From positions 1 to 37,181 of the forward strand of contig NZ_NHSK01000052.1 in assembly GCF_016653355.1 (NCBI RefSeq): 37,181 bases of DNA. Reading direction: 5' to 3'. Shown here piece by piece: positions 6,739-15,339 of this stretch. The notes beneath the pieces are model-generated. The model made no database searches. It was not told where the DNA came from and saw only the letters and a program-made list of their open reading frames with translations. A program made the position numbers and the translations under genes. Each line of letters starts with the position of its first letter. Position 1 is the first letter of the stretch. The stretch comes from Rhodoplanes elegans (GTDB taxonomy: Bacteria; Pseudomonadota; Alphaproteobacteria; Rhizobiales; Xanthobacteraceae).

Positions 6739-9420
6739 ATGATCATCACGCATCTCGCCGTCTCGGGCGTCGGCCGCTTTCGCACGCGCCATGTCGTGCG
6801 CGGCCTCGGCGCCGGCCTGAACCTTCTGTGCGCGCCCAACGAGGCCGGCAAGTCGACGCTGTTCCGCGCCCTCACGCTGGCGCTGTTCGCCCGCCACGGC
6901 AGCAAGACCGAGGAGATCCGCCGGCTGGAGAGCCTCGGGGCCGAGCTGCCCGCGTGCATCGAGGTCGGCTTCCAGCGCGGCGGCGCCGCGTATCTGCTGA
7001 AGAAGTCGTTCCTGCGCGCGACCGGCGCCAAGCTGTTCAAGAACGGCGCGCTAGTCGCCGACGGCCGCGCCGCCGACGAGGCGGTGTGGACGGCGCTCGA
7101 TCTCACGCCCGGCACCTCGGCGGCCGAAGAGGCCGCGTTCGGGCTCCTGTGGGTGCGGCAGGGCCAGTCGTTCGAGCCGGCGGCGCCCAGCGACGGCACT
7201 CGCGCCCTGCTGTCGCGCGTCATCGAGGCCGAGGTCGGAGAAGTGCTCGGCGGCGAGCGCGGCGAGCGGGTGCTGAAAAGCGTCACCGACAGGCTCGCCC
7301 TCGACGAGACGGCGAAGGGCCAGCCCAAGGCCGGCGGCGCCTGGAAGGCCGCGCTCGACCGGCGCGCCGAGGCGGAGACGACGCTGGCGGCGCTGCGGGC
7401 GACGCTCGCCGGCCTCGAGGCCGACCGGACCGCGCTCGCCGACAAGCTGCGCGAGCGCGACATGTTGGCCGACCCGGCCGAGATCGCCCGCCAGAAGGCC
7501 GACCGCGACGCGGCGCTCGCCGAGCGCGACCGGACCGTGAAGGCCGAGCAGGCGGCCCAGCAGGCCGAGACCGAGGTGGCACAGCGGGAGCTCGCGTTCG
7601 ACCGCGCCCGCAAGAGCCACGAGGAGCTGGTCGGGCTCGACCAGCGCATCGCCAAGACCCGCGACAAAATCGCGACGCTGACGCGGCGCGTCGCCGAGCA
7701 GGCCGACGCCCGCGCCGCCCAGTCGGCCCGCCTCGCATCGCATGAGCAGGCATTCGGCGCCCTCGCGACGCAGCTCGCCGAGGCCGAACGGGCCGTCGAC
7801 CGGGCACGACGGCACGAGATCGCCGCGCGCGAGGCCGAACGGGTGGCGGAGCTGTCGACGCGGCTCGCCAAGGCGCGCGAGCTGCGGGAGGCGATCGCCC
7901 GCATCAAACATCTGATCACGACCATCACGGTCCCGGCCGAAGCCGTCGCGGCGATCGAGGCCGCCATGCAGGCGCTCGACGCCGCCCGCGCCCGCGCCGA
8001 GGCCAAGGCACCGCGGGTCAGAATCACGGTCGCGCCGGCCGGGCGCGGCCGCGTCATCTGCGCGGGCGAGTCGGTCGACGCGACGCGCGACGTTGCCGCC
8101 GTGGTCCCGCTGACCGTCGCGGTCGGCGATCTCGCGACCATCGAGGTGATGCCGGCGGCCTCCGACGACGCCGCGGCGATCGACGTGGCCCGGCAGGCGC
8201 TCGACAAGGCGCTGCACGACGCCGGCGTCGGCTCGCTCGCCGAGGCGCACGAGCGCCGCGCCAAGGTGTCTGACCTGCAGACCGAGGGGCGTGGCCTCGC
8301 CGCCGAGCTCGCGGCGATCGCGCCGGCCCCCGCCAAGGGCGCCAAGGAGGACGCCATCGCGGCGCTGGAACGGGCGCTCGCGGAGGCGCAGGCGAGCCTC
8401 GACGCCGGCTTCGACGCCGGCCTCGACGGCACCGCCCTGCCCGATCGCGACGCGTTGGTGCGGGCCCGTGTCGAGGCGGAGGCGGCGCGTGACCGCCTGC
8501 GCCGCGCCCATGCCGACGCCCAGTCGGCCGTACTCGCGGCGCGCAGCGAGACCGAGGCCGAGACGCTGCGCCTGCAGGCGGCGCAGCTCGACCTCGCCGA
8601 TCAGCAGGGCAAGCTCGCCGAGGATCTCGCGATCTGCCCCGACGACCGGCGCGTCGACCGGCTGGCGCGGCTCGCCGCCGACGCCGCGCAGGCGCGGGCC
8701 GCCTTCGAGGCGGCCGCCACCAAGGCGAAAGAGCTGCGCGCGCAGGTGCCGAGCGCCGACAGCCGGGTCGCGCTCGACGCGCGGGTGAAACGCCTCGTAC
8801 AGGCGATCGACGGGCGCGAAGAGCGTCTCGCCGAGGTCGAGCGCGAGATCGCCAACCTGCAGGGTCGCGTCGCCACCCGTGGCGGCGAGGGGCTCGGCGA
8901 GCGCGAGGCCGAGACGGCCGACGCGCTCGCGCTCGCCGAGACCGAGGTCGCGGCGATCGAGCGCCGGCTCGCGGCGCTGCGGCTCCTGCGCGACACGCTG
9001 ACCGAGAGCCGCCGCGCCGCCCGCGACAGCTATCTCGGGCCGGTGAAGACCGCGATGCGGCCCTATCTGCACGCGCTGTTCCCGGGTGCCGAGGCGGCGC
9101 TCGACACCGGCTTCTCGATCGACGCGCTGACCCGGGCGGGCGCCGGCGAGCCGTTCCTCCAGCTCTCCGACGGCACCCGCGAGCAGGTCGCCATCATCGT
9201 GCGGCTGGCGCTCGGGCGGCTGCTCGCCGAGCGCGGCCAAGCCGTGCCCGTGGTGCTCGACGACTCGCTCGTCTTCTCCGACGACGACCGCATCGAGCGG
9301 ATGTTCGACGTGCTCACCCAGGCGGCCGAGAAGCAGCAGATGATCGTCCTCACCTGCCGCAGCCGCGCCTTCCTGAACTGCGGCGGCCACGCCCTGACGA
9401 TCGCCCCCGACGAGGGGTGA
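6739..9420 (+). CDS. SbcC/YhaN-like SMC-family ATPase
   Basis: This 893-aa ATPase is of the RecN/SMC/SbcC type and would use ATP to clamp DNA for the adjacent nuclease. The Walker A motif APNEAGKST lies at residues 32-40. The ABC signature region is LSDGTREQVAIIVRLALG. Walker B is VPVVLDDSLVFSDDDR near residues 836-851, followed by a terminal His-less loop with LTCRSRAF. Two long Ala/Glu/Arg-rich coiled-coil stretches (about 200-400 and 500-790) flank a small beta-rich insert near residues 415-470 (RVRITVAPAGRGRVI). No CxxC zinc hook is seen at the apex, unlike true SbcC/Rad50, which points to the YhaN branch. The gene is cotranscribed with the phosphoesterase. Confidence 0.88.
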   Translation: MIITHLAVSGVGRFRTRHVVRGLGAGLNLLCAPNEAGKSTLFRALTLALFARHGSKTEEIRRLESLGAELPACIEVGFQRGGAAYLLKKSFLRATGAKLFKNGALVADGRAADEAVWTALDLTPGTSAAEEAAFGLLWVRQGQSFEPAAPSDGTRALLSRVIEAEVGEVLGGERGERVLKSVTDRLALDETAKGQPKAGGAWKAALDRRAEAETTLAALRATLAGLEADRTALADKLRERDMLADPAEIARQKADRDAALAERDRTVKAEQAAQQAETEVAQRELAFDRARKSHEELVGLDQRIAKTRDKIATLTRRVAEQADARAAQSARLASHEQAFGALATQLAEAERAVDRARRHEIAAREAERVAELSTRLAKARELREAIARIKHLITTITVPAEAVAAIEAAMQALDAARARAEAKAPRVRITVAPAGRGRVICAGESVDATRDVAAVVPLTVAVGDLATIEVMPAASDDAAAIDVARQALDKALHDAGVGSLAEAHERRAKVSDLQTEGRGLAAELAAIAPAPAKGAKEDAIAALERALAEAQASLDAGFDAGLDGTALPDRDALVRARVEAEAARDRLRRAHADAQSAVLAARSETEAETLRLQAAQLDLADQQGKLAEDLAICPDDRRVDRLARLAADAAQARAAFEAAATKAKELRAQVPSADSRVALDARVKRLVQAIDGREERLAEVEREIANLQGRVATRGGEGLGEREAETADALALAETEVAAIERRLAALRLLRDTLTESRRAARDSYLGPVKTAMRPYLHALFPGAEAALDTGFSIDALTRAGAGEPFLQLSDGTREQVAIIVRLALGRLLAERGQAVPVVLDDSLVFSDDDRIERMFDVLTQAAEKQQMIVLTCRSRAFLNCGGHALTIAPDEG

Positions 9421-9430
9421 CTGCGATCTT

Positions 9431-9588
9431 CACCTCTCCCCGCGCGCGGGGAGAGGTCGACGTTCGCGCTTTCAGCGCGGACGTCGGGTGAGGGGGCATC
9501 TCCGCAGCTCTCTGCCACGCCGAAGCGCCCCCTCACCCGACTCGCCGCTGCGCGGCGAGCCACCCTCTCCCCGCGCGCGGGGAGAGGG
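9431..9588. repeat. Composite palindromic repeat with CCTCTCCCC...GGGGAGAGG ends, copy 1
   Basis: Each end is a small hairpin, CCTCTCCCCGCGCGCGGGGAGAGG, and the inner parts carry GGGTGAGGGGGC and its complement GCCCCCTCACCC. The element is therefore a large imperfect inverted repeat built of nested hairpins. A related copy is at 19552-19708. The rest of the gap to 9747 shows no gene. Similar elements are common between genes in Rhizobiales and may act as terminators. Confidence 0.75.
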
Positions 9589-9747
9589 AAGAACCGTGGC
9601 GCCTCCTCCCGCCCACGTTGTCACGCGCCCGTCACGCCGCTCTCATCCGGGCGCAACAGGAATCGACCATCACTGTGTGAATCACCGGACGAGCCGGGTC
9701 GCCGCGCCGGGCGGCGACCGCCTCGCCGCACGCATTCGCATTCGACG

Positions 9748-10581
9748 ATGTCGCTCTATGCCGATCCTCCCGACTGGGCGCTCGTGACGCTCGGCGAGCT
9801 GATGCAGTGGCCGCTTCCTTATCAGGACGGCTTCGCCGACCGTTGCCTGGTGCGCGCCATGGCGCTCGCCGCCCGCGGCCGCGTGCTGGCCGTGAGCGGC
9901 CTGCAGAACGTGCGCGCCGGCTACGACCCCTTCATCCTGGCGCTCAACCACTCGACCCGCACCGAGGCCCTGCTGGTGCCGGCCGTGCTGACGCTGCATC
10001 GCGGCGGACGGCTGATCCATTTCATGGCCGACTGGAATTTCCGGCTGATCCCCGGCATCGGCCTGCTCTATCGCCGGTCCGGCGCCCTGACCGTGACGGC
10101 GAAGCCGGCGCGCCCGCGCGTGCTCGATGTCCTGCGCCCGCTCTACCGGTCGCCCGGCAGCGTGCTGGACGAGGCGCGCGCCTGCCTGCGGCGCGGCCGC
10201 TCGGTCGGCATCTTCGTCGAGGGCACGGTCAATCGTGATCCCGAACGGCTGCTGCCCGGCCGGCGCAGCGCCGCCCTCCTCTCGCTCGAGACCGGCGTGC
10301 CGATCGTGCCGGTCGGCATCCGCTTCCCGCACGCGCCGCCCGGCCGCCCGATCGGCGATCGCGACGCCATGGAGGTCCGCATCGGGCCCCCGCTGCTGCC
10401 GCGCGAGCGCCTCGATCATCCTTCGCCCGCCGCGCTGCGCGCCTGGCACGCCACCGTGATGGGCGAGATCGCCCGCCTCTCCGGCAAGCACTGGTCGCCC
10501 GACGGGCCGGACGACCGCCGCGCGATCACGACGGCGCCGGCCCCTGCCCTTCCGCCCCCCTCGTTCGGAGGTTCGCCATGA
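9748..10581 (+). CDS. PlsC-like lysophospholipid/glycerol-phosphate acyltransferase family protein
   Basis: This 277-aa protein of the PlsC (LPLAT) family transfers acyl chains from acyl-ACP or acyl-CoA to a hydroxyl group. Motif I is N67-H68-S-T-R-T-E73, where the usual HxxxxD acid is replaced by Glu; motif III is FVEGT at 156-160, and a final VPIVPVGI segment fits motif IV. There is no obvious N-terminal membrane anchor, and the C-terminal 30 residues are Pro/Ala-rich. The stop overlaps the next gene's start (ATGA, 10578-10581). Pairing an O-acyltransferase with a GNAT-type N-acyltransferase recalls ornithine-lipid genes olsA/olsB and FeeM clusters. A plain lysophosphatidate acyltransferase is the conservative alternative. 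Confidence 0.82.
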   Translation: MSLYADPPDWALVTLGELMQWPLPYQDGFADRCLVRAMALAARGRVLAVSGLQNVRAGYDPFILALNHSTRTEALLVPAVLTLHRGGRLIHFMADWNFRLIPGIGLLYRRSGALTVTAKPARPRVLDVLRPLYRSPGSVLDEARACLRRGRSVGIFVEGTVNRDPERLLPGRRSAALLSLETGVPIVPVGIRFPHAPPGRPIGDRDAMEVRIGPPLLPRERLDHPSPAALRAWHATVMGEIARLSGKHWSPDGPDDRRAITTAPAPALPPPSFGGSP

Positions 10582-11255
10582 GGCAAGACGAGCGCGTGAC
10601 CGCCACCCGGGTGATCGACGACGAGGGCCGCCAGCGGGTGCTCGCCGTGCTGCAGGCGACCTATCAGCGCGAGAAGCGCTGGGTCGCCGATCCGGAAAGC
10701 CAGTTCCCCTCCGCGGACCTCGCCCGCGACGACCTCTCGTGGTTCGTCGTCGACGTGCGCTCGCGGCCGATCGGCATGCGGGTGCGCCCGGCCGGCGTCG
10801 TGCGGGTCGTCTACGATCCGCCGGTCGAGGCCTATGCCGCCTATGGCTTCGCGCCGCTCGACCCGTCGCTGACGATCGAGGACATGATCCGCGGCAGCCG
10901 CATCGCCGAGATCGGCCGCTTCGCCGTGGTGCCGCGCTTCCGCCGCCGGCTCGTCGTCGCCGCCGCGCTGATGCGGGCCGCCGCCGCCGAGACGGTCTCA
11001 CGCGGCTACACGCATTACCTCACCGACGTGTTCGAGGACGACCCGCACAGCCCCTACGGCTTCCACACCCGCGTGATGGGCTTCCACCCGGTCGCCACCC
11101 ACGAGGTCGGCGAGCTCGCCTGCTCGAGCCGGCGCATCACCATGGTACTCGACCTGAAGGCGGCGTATCAGCGGCTGAAGCGGCGCGGCAACTGGATGTT
11201 CCGCTATCTCACCAGCCAGTGGCCCGACGCGCTGCACCAGCGCCTCGTCGCCTGA
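10578..11255 (+). CDS. GNAT-fold protein resembling FeeM-type N-acyl amino acid synthase
   Basis: This is a 225-aa protein. The segment SRIAEIGRFAVVPRFRRR, followed by a helix (LVVAAALMRAAAAETVSRGY) and a strand, looks like the acyl-donor binding core of GNAT enzymes. The overall shape (AAYGFAPLDPSL...EIGRFAV...GFHPVATHEV) recalls FeeM/OlsB-like N-acyltransferases that use acyl-ACP. The proposed role, acylating an amino group on a small molecule, is inferred from fold and from the 4-nt overlap with the PlsC-like gene. A phrase such as THYLTDVFEDDPHSPYGFHTRVMGF is well conserved in style but I cannot assign its substrate. It could equally be an uncharacterised acetyltransferase. Confidence 0.68.
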   Translation: MRQDERVTATRVIDDEGRQRVLAVLQATYQREKRWVADPESQFPSADLARDDLSWFVVDVRSRPIGMRVRPAGVVRVVYDPPVEAYAAYGFAPLDPSLTIEDMIRGSRIAEIGRFAVVPRFRRRLVVAAALMRAAAAETVSRGYTHYLTDVFEDDPHSPYGFHTRVMGFHPVATHEVGELACSSRRITMVLDLKAAYQRLKRRGNWMFRYLTSQWPDALHQRLVA

Positions 11256-11471
11256 GTTCCGGTCGATCCCGAGTGCGCGCGTGGCGCAGGAAGCGCGTGA
11301 CGCGGTGCGAAACGCATTCGGATGACGAAACGCCCCTCGAATCGCTGATCCGTGATAACGCCGCGCGGCTCTGGTCGACTGCGTATCGCGCGGCGCTTGC
11401 TGGAGCCCCTCGGTGAGGAATGCTATCGCGGACAGGAGCGCCAGTCGAAAACGGCGACAGTCCGGGAGAGC

Positions 11472-12482
11472 ATGATGGCCGACAAGACGACGATCGACAC
11501 GACCCGACGGAAGCTGCTCGTCGGCAGCGCGGCGGGGCTCGCCGCCGCCGCCTTTCCGGCCCCGGCCGTGCGCGCGCAGGCCGCATGGCCGAAGGAGCGC
11601 CCGGTGAAGGTCGTCGTGCCGTTCCCGGCCGGCGCCGCCAACGACGCCATGGGCCGGATCGCCGGCCAGCGCATCCAGGACAAGCTCGGCGCCACCGTCG
11701 TGGTCGAGAACCGGCCGGGCGGCAGCGCCGTGATCGGCACCACGGCCGTGCTGCACTCGCCACCCGACGGCTACACGCTGCTCGCCTCGGCGTTCAATCA
11801 CATCGTCCTGAACCTGGTGGTGAGCGGCGTCTCGTTCGATCCGCAGAAGGACTTCGAGGTGGTGGCCCGCACCGCCAAGGCGCCGCTCGTGATGGTGATG
11901 GCGCCGAACCGGCCGGAGAAGACGGTCGCCGAGGTGATCGCCGCCGCCAAGGCGCAGCCCGACAAATGGACCTTCGCGGTCGCGGCGCTCGGCGCTCCGA
12001 GCCATCTCGCGGCCATCGACTTCCTGCGGCGCGCCGGCCTCGACATGACGATCTCGCCCTATCGCGGCACCGCACCGGCGCTGACCGACGTGATGGGCGG
12101 CCACGTCCAGCTGCTGATCGATTCCTCCTTCGCCCTGCTGCCCTCGGCCCGCGACGGCAAGGTGAAGGCGCTCGGCATCGCCTCGCCGGAACGCTCGAAG
12201 CTGGCGCCCGAGATCCCGACCATCGCCGAGTCCGGCATGCCGGGCTTCCAGTGGCAGTCCTGGTACGGGATCTGGGCGCCGAAAGGGACGCCGCTTCCCA
12301 TCCGTGAGCAGGTCAACGCGATCATGCGCGAGGCGATGGCCGATCCCGAGGTGCTCAAGCGCCTCGAGGCGACGCTGCTCGAGCCCGTCGTCGAGACCAT
12401 CTACGAGACCCGCAGCTACATCGCCAGCGAAGTGCCGCGGCTCGCCGCACTGCTCGAGAGCGTGAACTTCAAGCCGCAGTGA
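11472..12482 (+). CDS. Tripartite tricarboxylate transporter (Bug/TctC) substrate-binding protein, Tat signal
   Basis: This 336-aa periplasmic receptor is of the Bug/TctC family, which traps carboxylates for TctAB permeases or for sensing. A twin-arginine signal is visible (TTRRKLLVGSAAG, Arg12-Arg13, cut after VRAQA). Family hallmarks include VVPFPAGAANDAMGRI, VVENRPGG, PDGYTLL, SPYRGTAPALTDVMGGHVQ and LAPEIPTIAESGMPGF. ATG 11472 is immediately followed by a second ATG (11475); GGGAGA just upstream is the likely ribosome binding site. No membrane subunits adjoin it, so it is an orphan receptor that may share the TctAB pair at 15340-17353. Ligand unknown. Confidence 0.92.
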   Translation: MMADKTTIDTTRRKLLVGSAAGLAAAAFPAPAVRAQAAWPKERPVKVVVPFPAGAANDAMGRIAGQRIQDKLGATVVVENRPGGSAVIGTTAVLHSPPDGYTLLASAFNHIVLNLVVSGVSFDPQKDFEVVARTAKAPLVMVMAPNRPEKTVAEVIAAAKAQPDKWTFAVAALGAPSHLAAIDFLRRAGLDMTISPYRGTAPALTDVMGGHVQLLIDSSFALLPSARDGKVKALGIASPERSKLAPEIPTIAESGMPGFQWQSWYGIWAPKGTPLPIREQVNAIMREAMADPEVLKRLEATLLEPVVETIYETRSYIASEVPRLAALLESVNFKPQ

Positions 12483-12552
12483 GGGCGCGGCTGCGATTGT
12501 TCAATCGTTCCGGACGGCGCCGGTCGTACTTTCAGCCGGGAGCGATTCCCGG

Positions 12553-12773
12553 CCTCGTGTCCCGGACGCGCTGCAACGCGTAGCGTTGCAACGCGAGCCG
12601 GGACCCAGGGGCCATGACGTCAGGCCCCGCCGGCCTGACGAAAGCCCTCATCACGACACGCGGCGCACGCGCCGTGGCGCCCCTAGGCCCCGGCTCTGCG
12701 GCGCCTCGCGCCTGCGGCCCGAGGCACCTTGTCCGGGGCACGATACTCTGCCCGGAATGACGGGCGCGGAAAC
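12553..12773. repeat. Intergenic palindromic repeat region before ku
   Basis: The gap 12483-12908 holds no convincing gene. It contains CGCGCTGCAACGCGTAGCGT, which pairs with TTGCAACGCG to make a hairpin, flanked by GTCCCGG and CCGGGAC. Further on lies CCTTGTCCGGGGCACGAT and a CCCGGAATGACGG end. This is the pattern of the CCGGGATGAC-type mobile palindromic elements of Rhizobiales. Exact borders are uncertain. Confidence 0.55.
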
Positions 12774-12908
12774 GACTTTCGGCCTTCGAATCACGAACGA
12801 ACCGTGAATCACGCGCGTCCGCCGCCGCAGCGGAAGTGCCCGTTTCATCGAGTCGGAACGCCCCTGCCGCCGTGGCGTTGAGTCGTCGTTTGTACCGGAG
12901 TATGCCCG

Positions 12909-13784
12909 ATGGCACCGCGTGCGAACTGGAAGGGCTATCTACGCCTGTCGCTGGTCTCCTGCCCGATCGCGCTCTACCCCGCGACCACGGACCGCGAGAA
13001 GATTCGCCTGAACCTCCTCGACAAGTCGACCGGCCACCGCATCCGCATGCAGAAGGTCGATGCCGACACGGGCGATCCGGTCGAAGCCGCCGACATCGTC
13101 CGCGGCTACAAGACCGCGGACGGCTACGTCGAGATCACCGACGAGGATCTGGACACGATCGAGATCGAGAGCTCGCGCACGCTCGACATCACGCGCTTCG
13201 TGCCACGCGAGGAGATCGACGAGCTCTACAACGTGCGGCCCTACTACATCGTGCCCGACGGTGAGGCGGGCCGGCAGGCCTTCGCGGTGATCCGCGAGGC
13301 CATCAAGGCGCGGGGCATGGTGGCGCTCGGCCGCGTCGTGATCTCGAACCGTGAGCACGTCATCGCACTGGAGCCGCGCGGCAAGGGGCTGATGGGCACG
13401 CTGCTGCGCTACCCCTACGAGGTGCGCGACGAGACCGAGTTCTTCGACGACATCCCGGACGAGACGATCCCCAAGGAGATGATCGAGCTCGCCGGGCACA
13501 TCATCGACACCATGACGGGCGCGTTCCGTCCCGACGAGTTCGAGGACCGTTACGAGACGGCGCTGCGCGAGCTGATCGCCCGCAAGGAGGCCGGCGAAGC
13601 CGTCCGGGCCGCACCGCAGAAGACGCCGTCCAAGGTGGTGAACCTGATGGATGCGCTGCGCCGCAGCGTCGAGGCACAGGGCGACGCGCGATCGGGCGCG
13701 GAGCGCAAGCCGGCCACGCGCCGACGCGCCACCACGTCCAAGACGCCACGCGGTCGAACGCCGCAGCGGCGGCGGGCGAGCTGA
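12909..13784 (+). CDS. ku: Ku protein, non-homologous end joining
   Basis: This 291-aa bacterial Ku forms a homodimeric ring that threads onto DNA double-strand ends and recruits ligase D. The start APRANWKGYLRLSLVSCPIALYPA and segments KVDADTGD, GYKTADGYVEITDEDL, DITRFVPREEIDELY, YYIVPDGEAG and ARGMVALGRVV are diagnostic. A basic C-terminal tail (about residues 262-291: KPATRRRATT, TPRGRTPQRRRAS) resembles DNA-threading tails. GGAG at 12897-12900 precedes the ATG by 8 nt. No ligD gene is in the window, so its partner must be elsewhere. The gene stands alone between repeats and a 458-bp gap. Confidence 0.96.
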   Translation: MAPRANWKGYLRLSLVSCPIALYPATTDREKIRLNLLDKSTGHRIRMQKVDADTGDPVEAADIVRGYKTADGYVEITDEDLDTIEIESSRTLDITRFVPREEIDELYNVRPYYIVPDGEAGRQAFAVIREAIKARGMVALGRVVISNREHVIALEPRGKGLMGTLLRYPYEVRDETEFFDDIPDETIPKEMIELAGHIIDTMTGAFRPDEFEDRYETALRELIARKEAGEAVRAAPQKTPSKVVNLMDALRRSVEAQGDARSGAERKPATRRRATTSKTPRGRTPQRRRAS

Positions 13785-14242
13785 TCGGACAGCACGGTTC
13801 TACGACGGAGGCCGGCGCCTCGCGATACGCGCGCCGCCGGTGAGCCGGCCCGGCGCACCGCACGGGCCCGCATGCACTGCATCATCCTGACTCACCTTGC
13901 TGCAACGCGAGCGACCGCCCGGTTTGCTATTTCCTTCGACCCCCGGCGCGTAGAGGCTTATCGTCACGAGACTCGTGCGCCGACGAGCCGGGATCTGCAG
14001 GGCTTCGCCCGCCACCCCGCGTCTGATCTTCGTATCCGCTCTTCGGCACCGCAGCTTCGACGCCGCAGCCACGGCCGCGGTGACATGCCACGGGGCCACG
14101 CGACGCGGCCCCCCGCTCACGTGCGCATGCGCGCCACGCGGAGCAGGGGGGGCGAGACCGATGCTTTTCTGCATATTGCAAATCGTGCAGCATCCCAGTT
14201 GCGACAGTGACCGACGAGACTCTCCCCCGGCCGGAGGACCAG
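13785..14242. other. Gene-free gap between ku and tctC
   Basis: I see no convincing gene in these 458 bp. The last 80 bp are less GC-rich (CTGCATATTGCAAATCG near 14169-14185) and probably hold the tctCBA promoter. GGAGGA at 14232-14237 is the ribosome binding site of tctC. No strong terminator for ku is visible. Confidence 0.5.
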
Positions 14243-15217
14243 ATGAGACTGACACGGACCACTGCCACCCTGATCGCCTCGGCGACAGCCGCCGCTCTCG
14301 TTTTCACTCTTCCCTCGCCGGCCCGTGCCGAATTTCCCGACAAGACGATCGAGATGACGACGCTGTTCGGCGGCCCGGCACAGACGATCAGCCAGGTGCT
14401 CGCCGACCTGATGTCCAAGAACATCGGCCAGCCCGTCATCACGGTCAGTCGGCCGGGCGGCGGCGGGGCGATCGGCTACACGTTCCTGCACAGCGCGGCG
14501 CCCGACGGCTACAGCATCGTGTTCTCGTCGAACTCGATCTCGACCGTCTATTATCAGGGCAACCTCCCGTTCAACTACGCGGCGCTCGCCCCTGTTGCGC
14601 AGATCGGAATGGAGGTCCCGGTTCTCGCCGTGCGCTCCGACTCCGGCTGGAAGGATCTGAAGTCGATGCAGGACGCCGCGAAGGCGAGCGGCAAGAAGCT
14701 GCGCGTCGGCGTCTCGGGCCTCGGCACCTTCACGCATCTCGCCTCGGCGGCGCTGTTCAACCGCCTCGGTCTGCAGGTGGTCTATATTCCCTACGGCGAG
14801 GGCCGCGCGCCGGCCGAGCTGCTCGGCGGCCGCATCGACGCCGCGCTGCAATGGGCCAGCCAGTTCGCTCCGCACGTGAAGGCCGGCACCATCAACGTGC
14901 TGTGCATGACCAGTAAGGAGAAGGTCGAGCTGCCGGTCGATACTGTCACGTGCGACTCCGCCGGCGCCAAGGGCCTCGATCTGACCATCTGGCGCGGTAT
15001 CCACGCGCCCAAGGACACCCCGCCGGCCGCGATCGCCAGGCTCGAGGCGTCGATCAAGCAGGCGGTCGAATCGCCCGACTTCAAGAAGGCCGGCGACAAT
15101 CTCGGTTTCTCGCCGCTCTACAAGCCCGCCAAGGAGTTCGGCGCCATGGTGGCGGAGAACGACAAGGAGATCGGCGAGCTGATGACCGAGCTCGGCATCA
15201 ACAAGAAGGGCAAGTAG
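14243..15217 (+). CDS. tctC: Tripartite tricarboxylate transporter substrate-binding protein TctC
   Basis: This 324-aa Bug-family periplasmic receptor has a Sec signal of about 30 residues ending in SPARA before EFPDKTIEM. Family features are VITVSRPGGGGAIGYTF, SAAPDGYSIVF, a central GTFTHLASAALFNRLG, YIPYGEGRAPAELLGGRID, and a C-terminal lysine-rich end. It binds a carboxylate and delivers it to the TctAB permease encoded next. It lacks the canonical VPFPAGG start of the binding fold (here TTLFGGPAQTISQ), suggesting a different ligand from the receptor at 11472. ATG 14243 is set by GGAGGA 5 nt upstream and the signal peptide. It is first gene of the tctCBA operon. Confidence 0.92.
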   Translation: MRLTRTTATLIASATAAALVFTLPSPARAEFPDKTIEMTTLFGGPAQTISQVLADLMSKNIGQPVITVSRPGGGGAIGYTFLHSAAPDGYSIVFSSNSISTVYYQGNLPFNYAALAPVAQIGMEVPVLAVRSDSGWKDLKSMQDAAKASGKKLRVGVSGLGTFTHLASAALFNRLGLQVVYIPYGEGRAPAELLGGRIDAALQWASQFAPHVKAGTINVLCMTSKEKVELPVDTVTCDSAGAKGLDLTIWRGIHAPKDTPPAAIARLEASIKQAVESPDFKKAGDNLGFSPLYKPAKEFGAMVAENDKEIGELMTELGINKKGK

Positions 15218-15228
15218 ACGGCTCGCGA

Positions 15229-15249
15229 GGCGGGCGCCCCGCGCCCGCC
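15229..15249 (+). promoter_or_regulatory. GC-rich hairpin between tctC and tctB
   Basis: GGCGGGCG (15229-15236) pairs with CGCCCGCC (15242-15249) across the loop CCCCG. It starts 12 bp after the tctC stop and has no T-tract. In transporter operons such hairpins often stabilise or partly terminate the upstream message so that the binding protein exceeds the membrane subunits. That role is an inference here. Confidence 0.5.
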
Positions 15250-15339
15250 CGCACGTCGCTCCGGCCGCGCCGACCGCCCCCCTCGCGCGATCTCCAGTCT
15301 CCACCCTCTCTCGAACCAGACAGCGTAACGGAGCCTCAG

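Noticed and set aside
12909-14242. Ligase D or polymerase/phosphoesterase genes beside ku
   Set aside because: No such motifs are found on either strand; Ku stands alone here.
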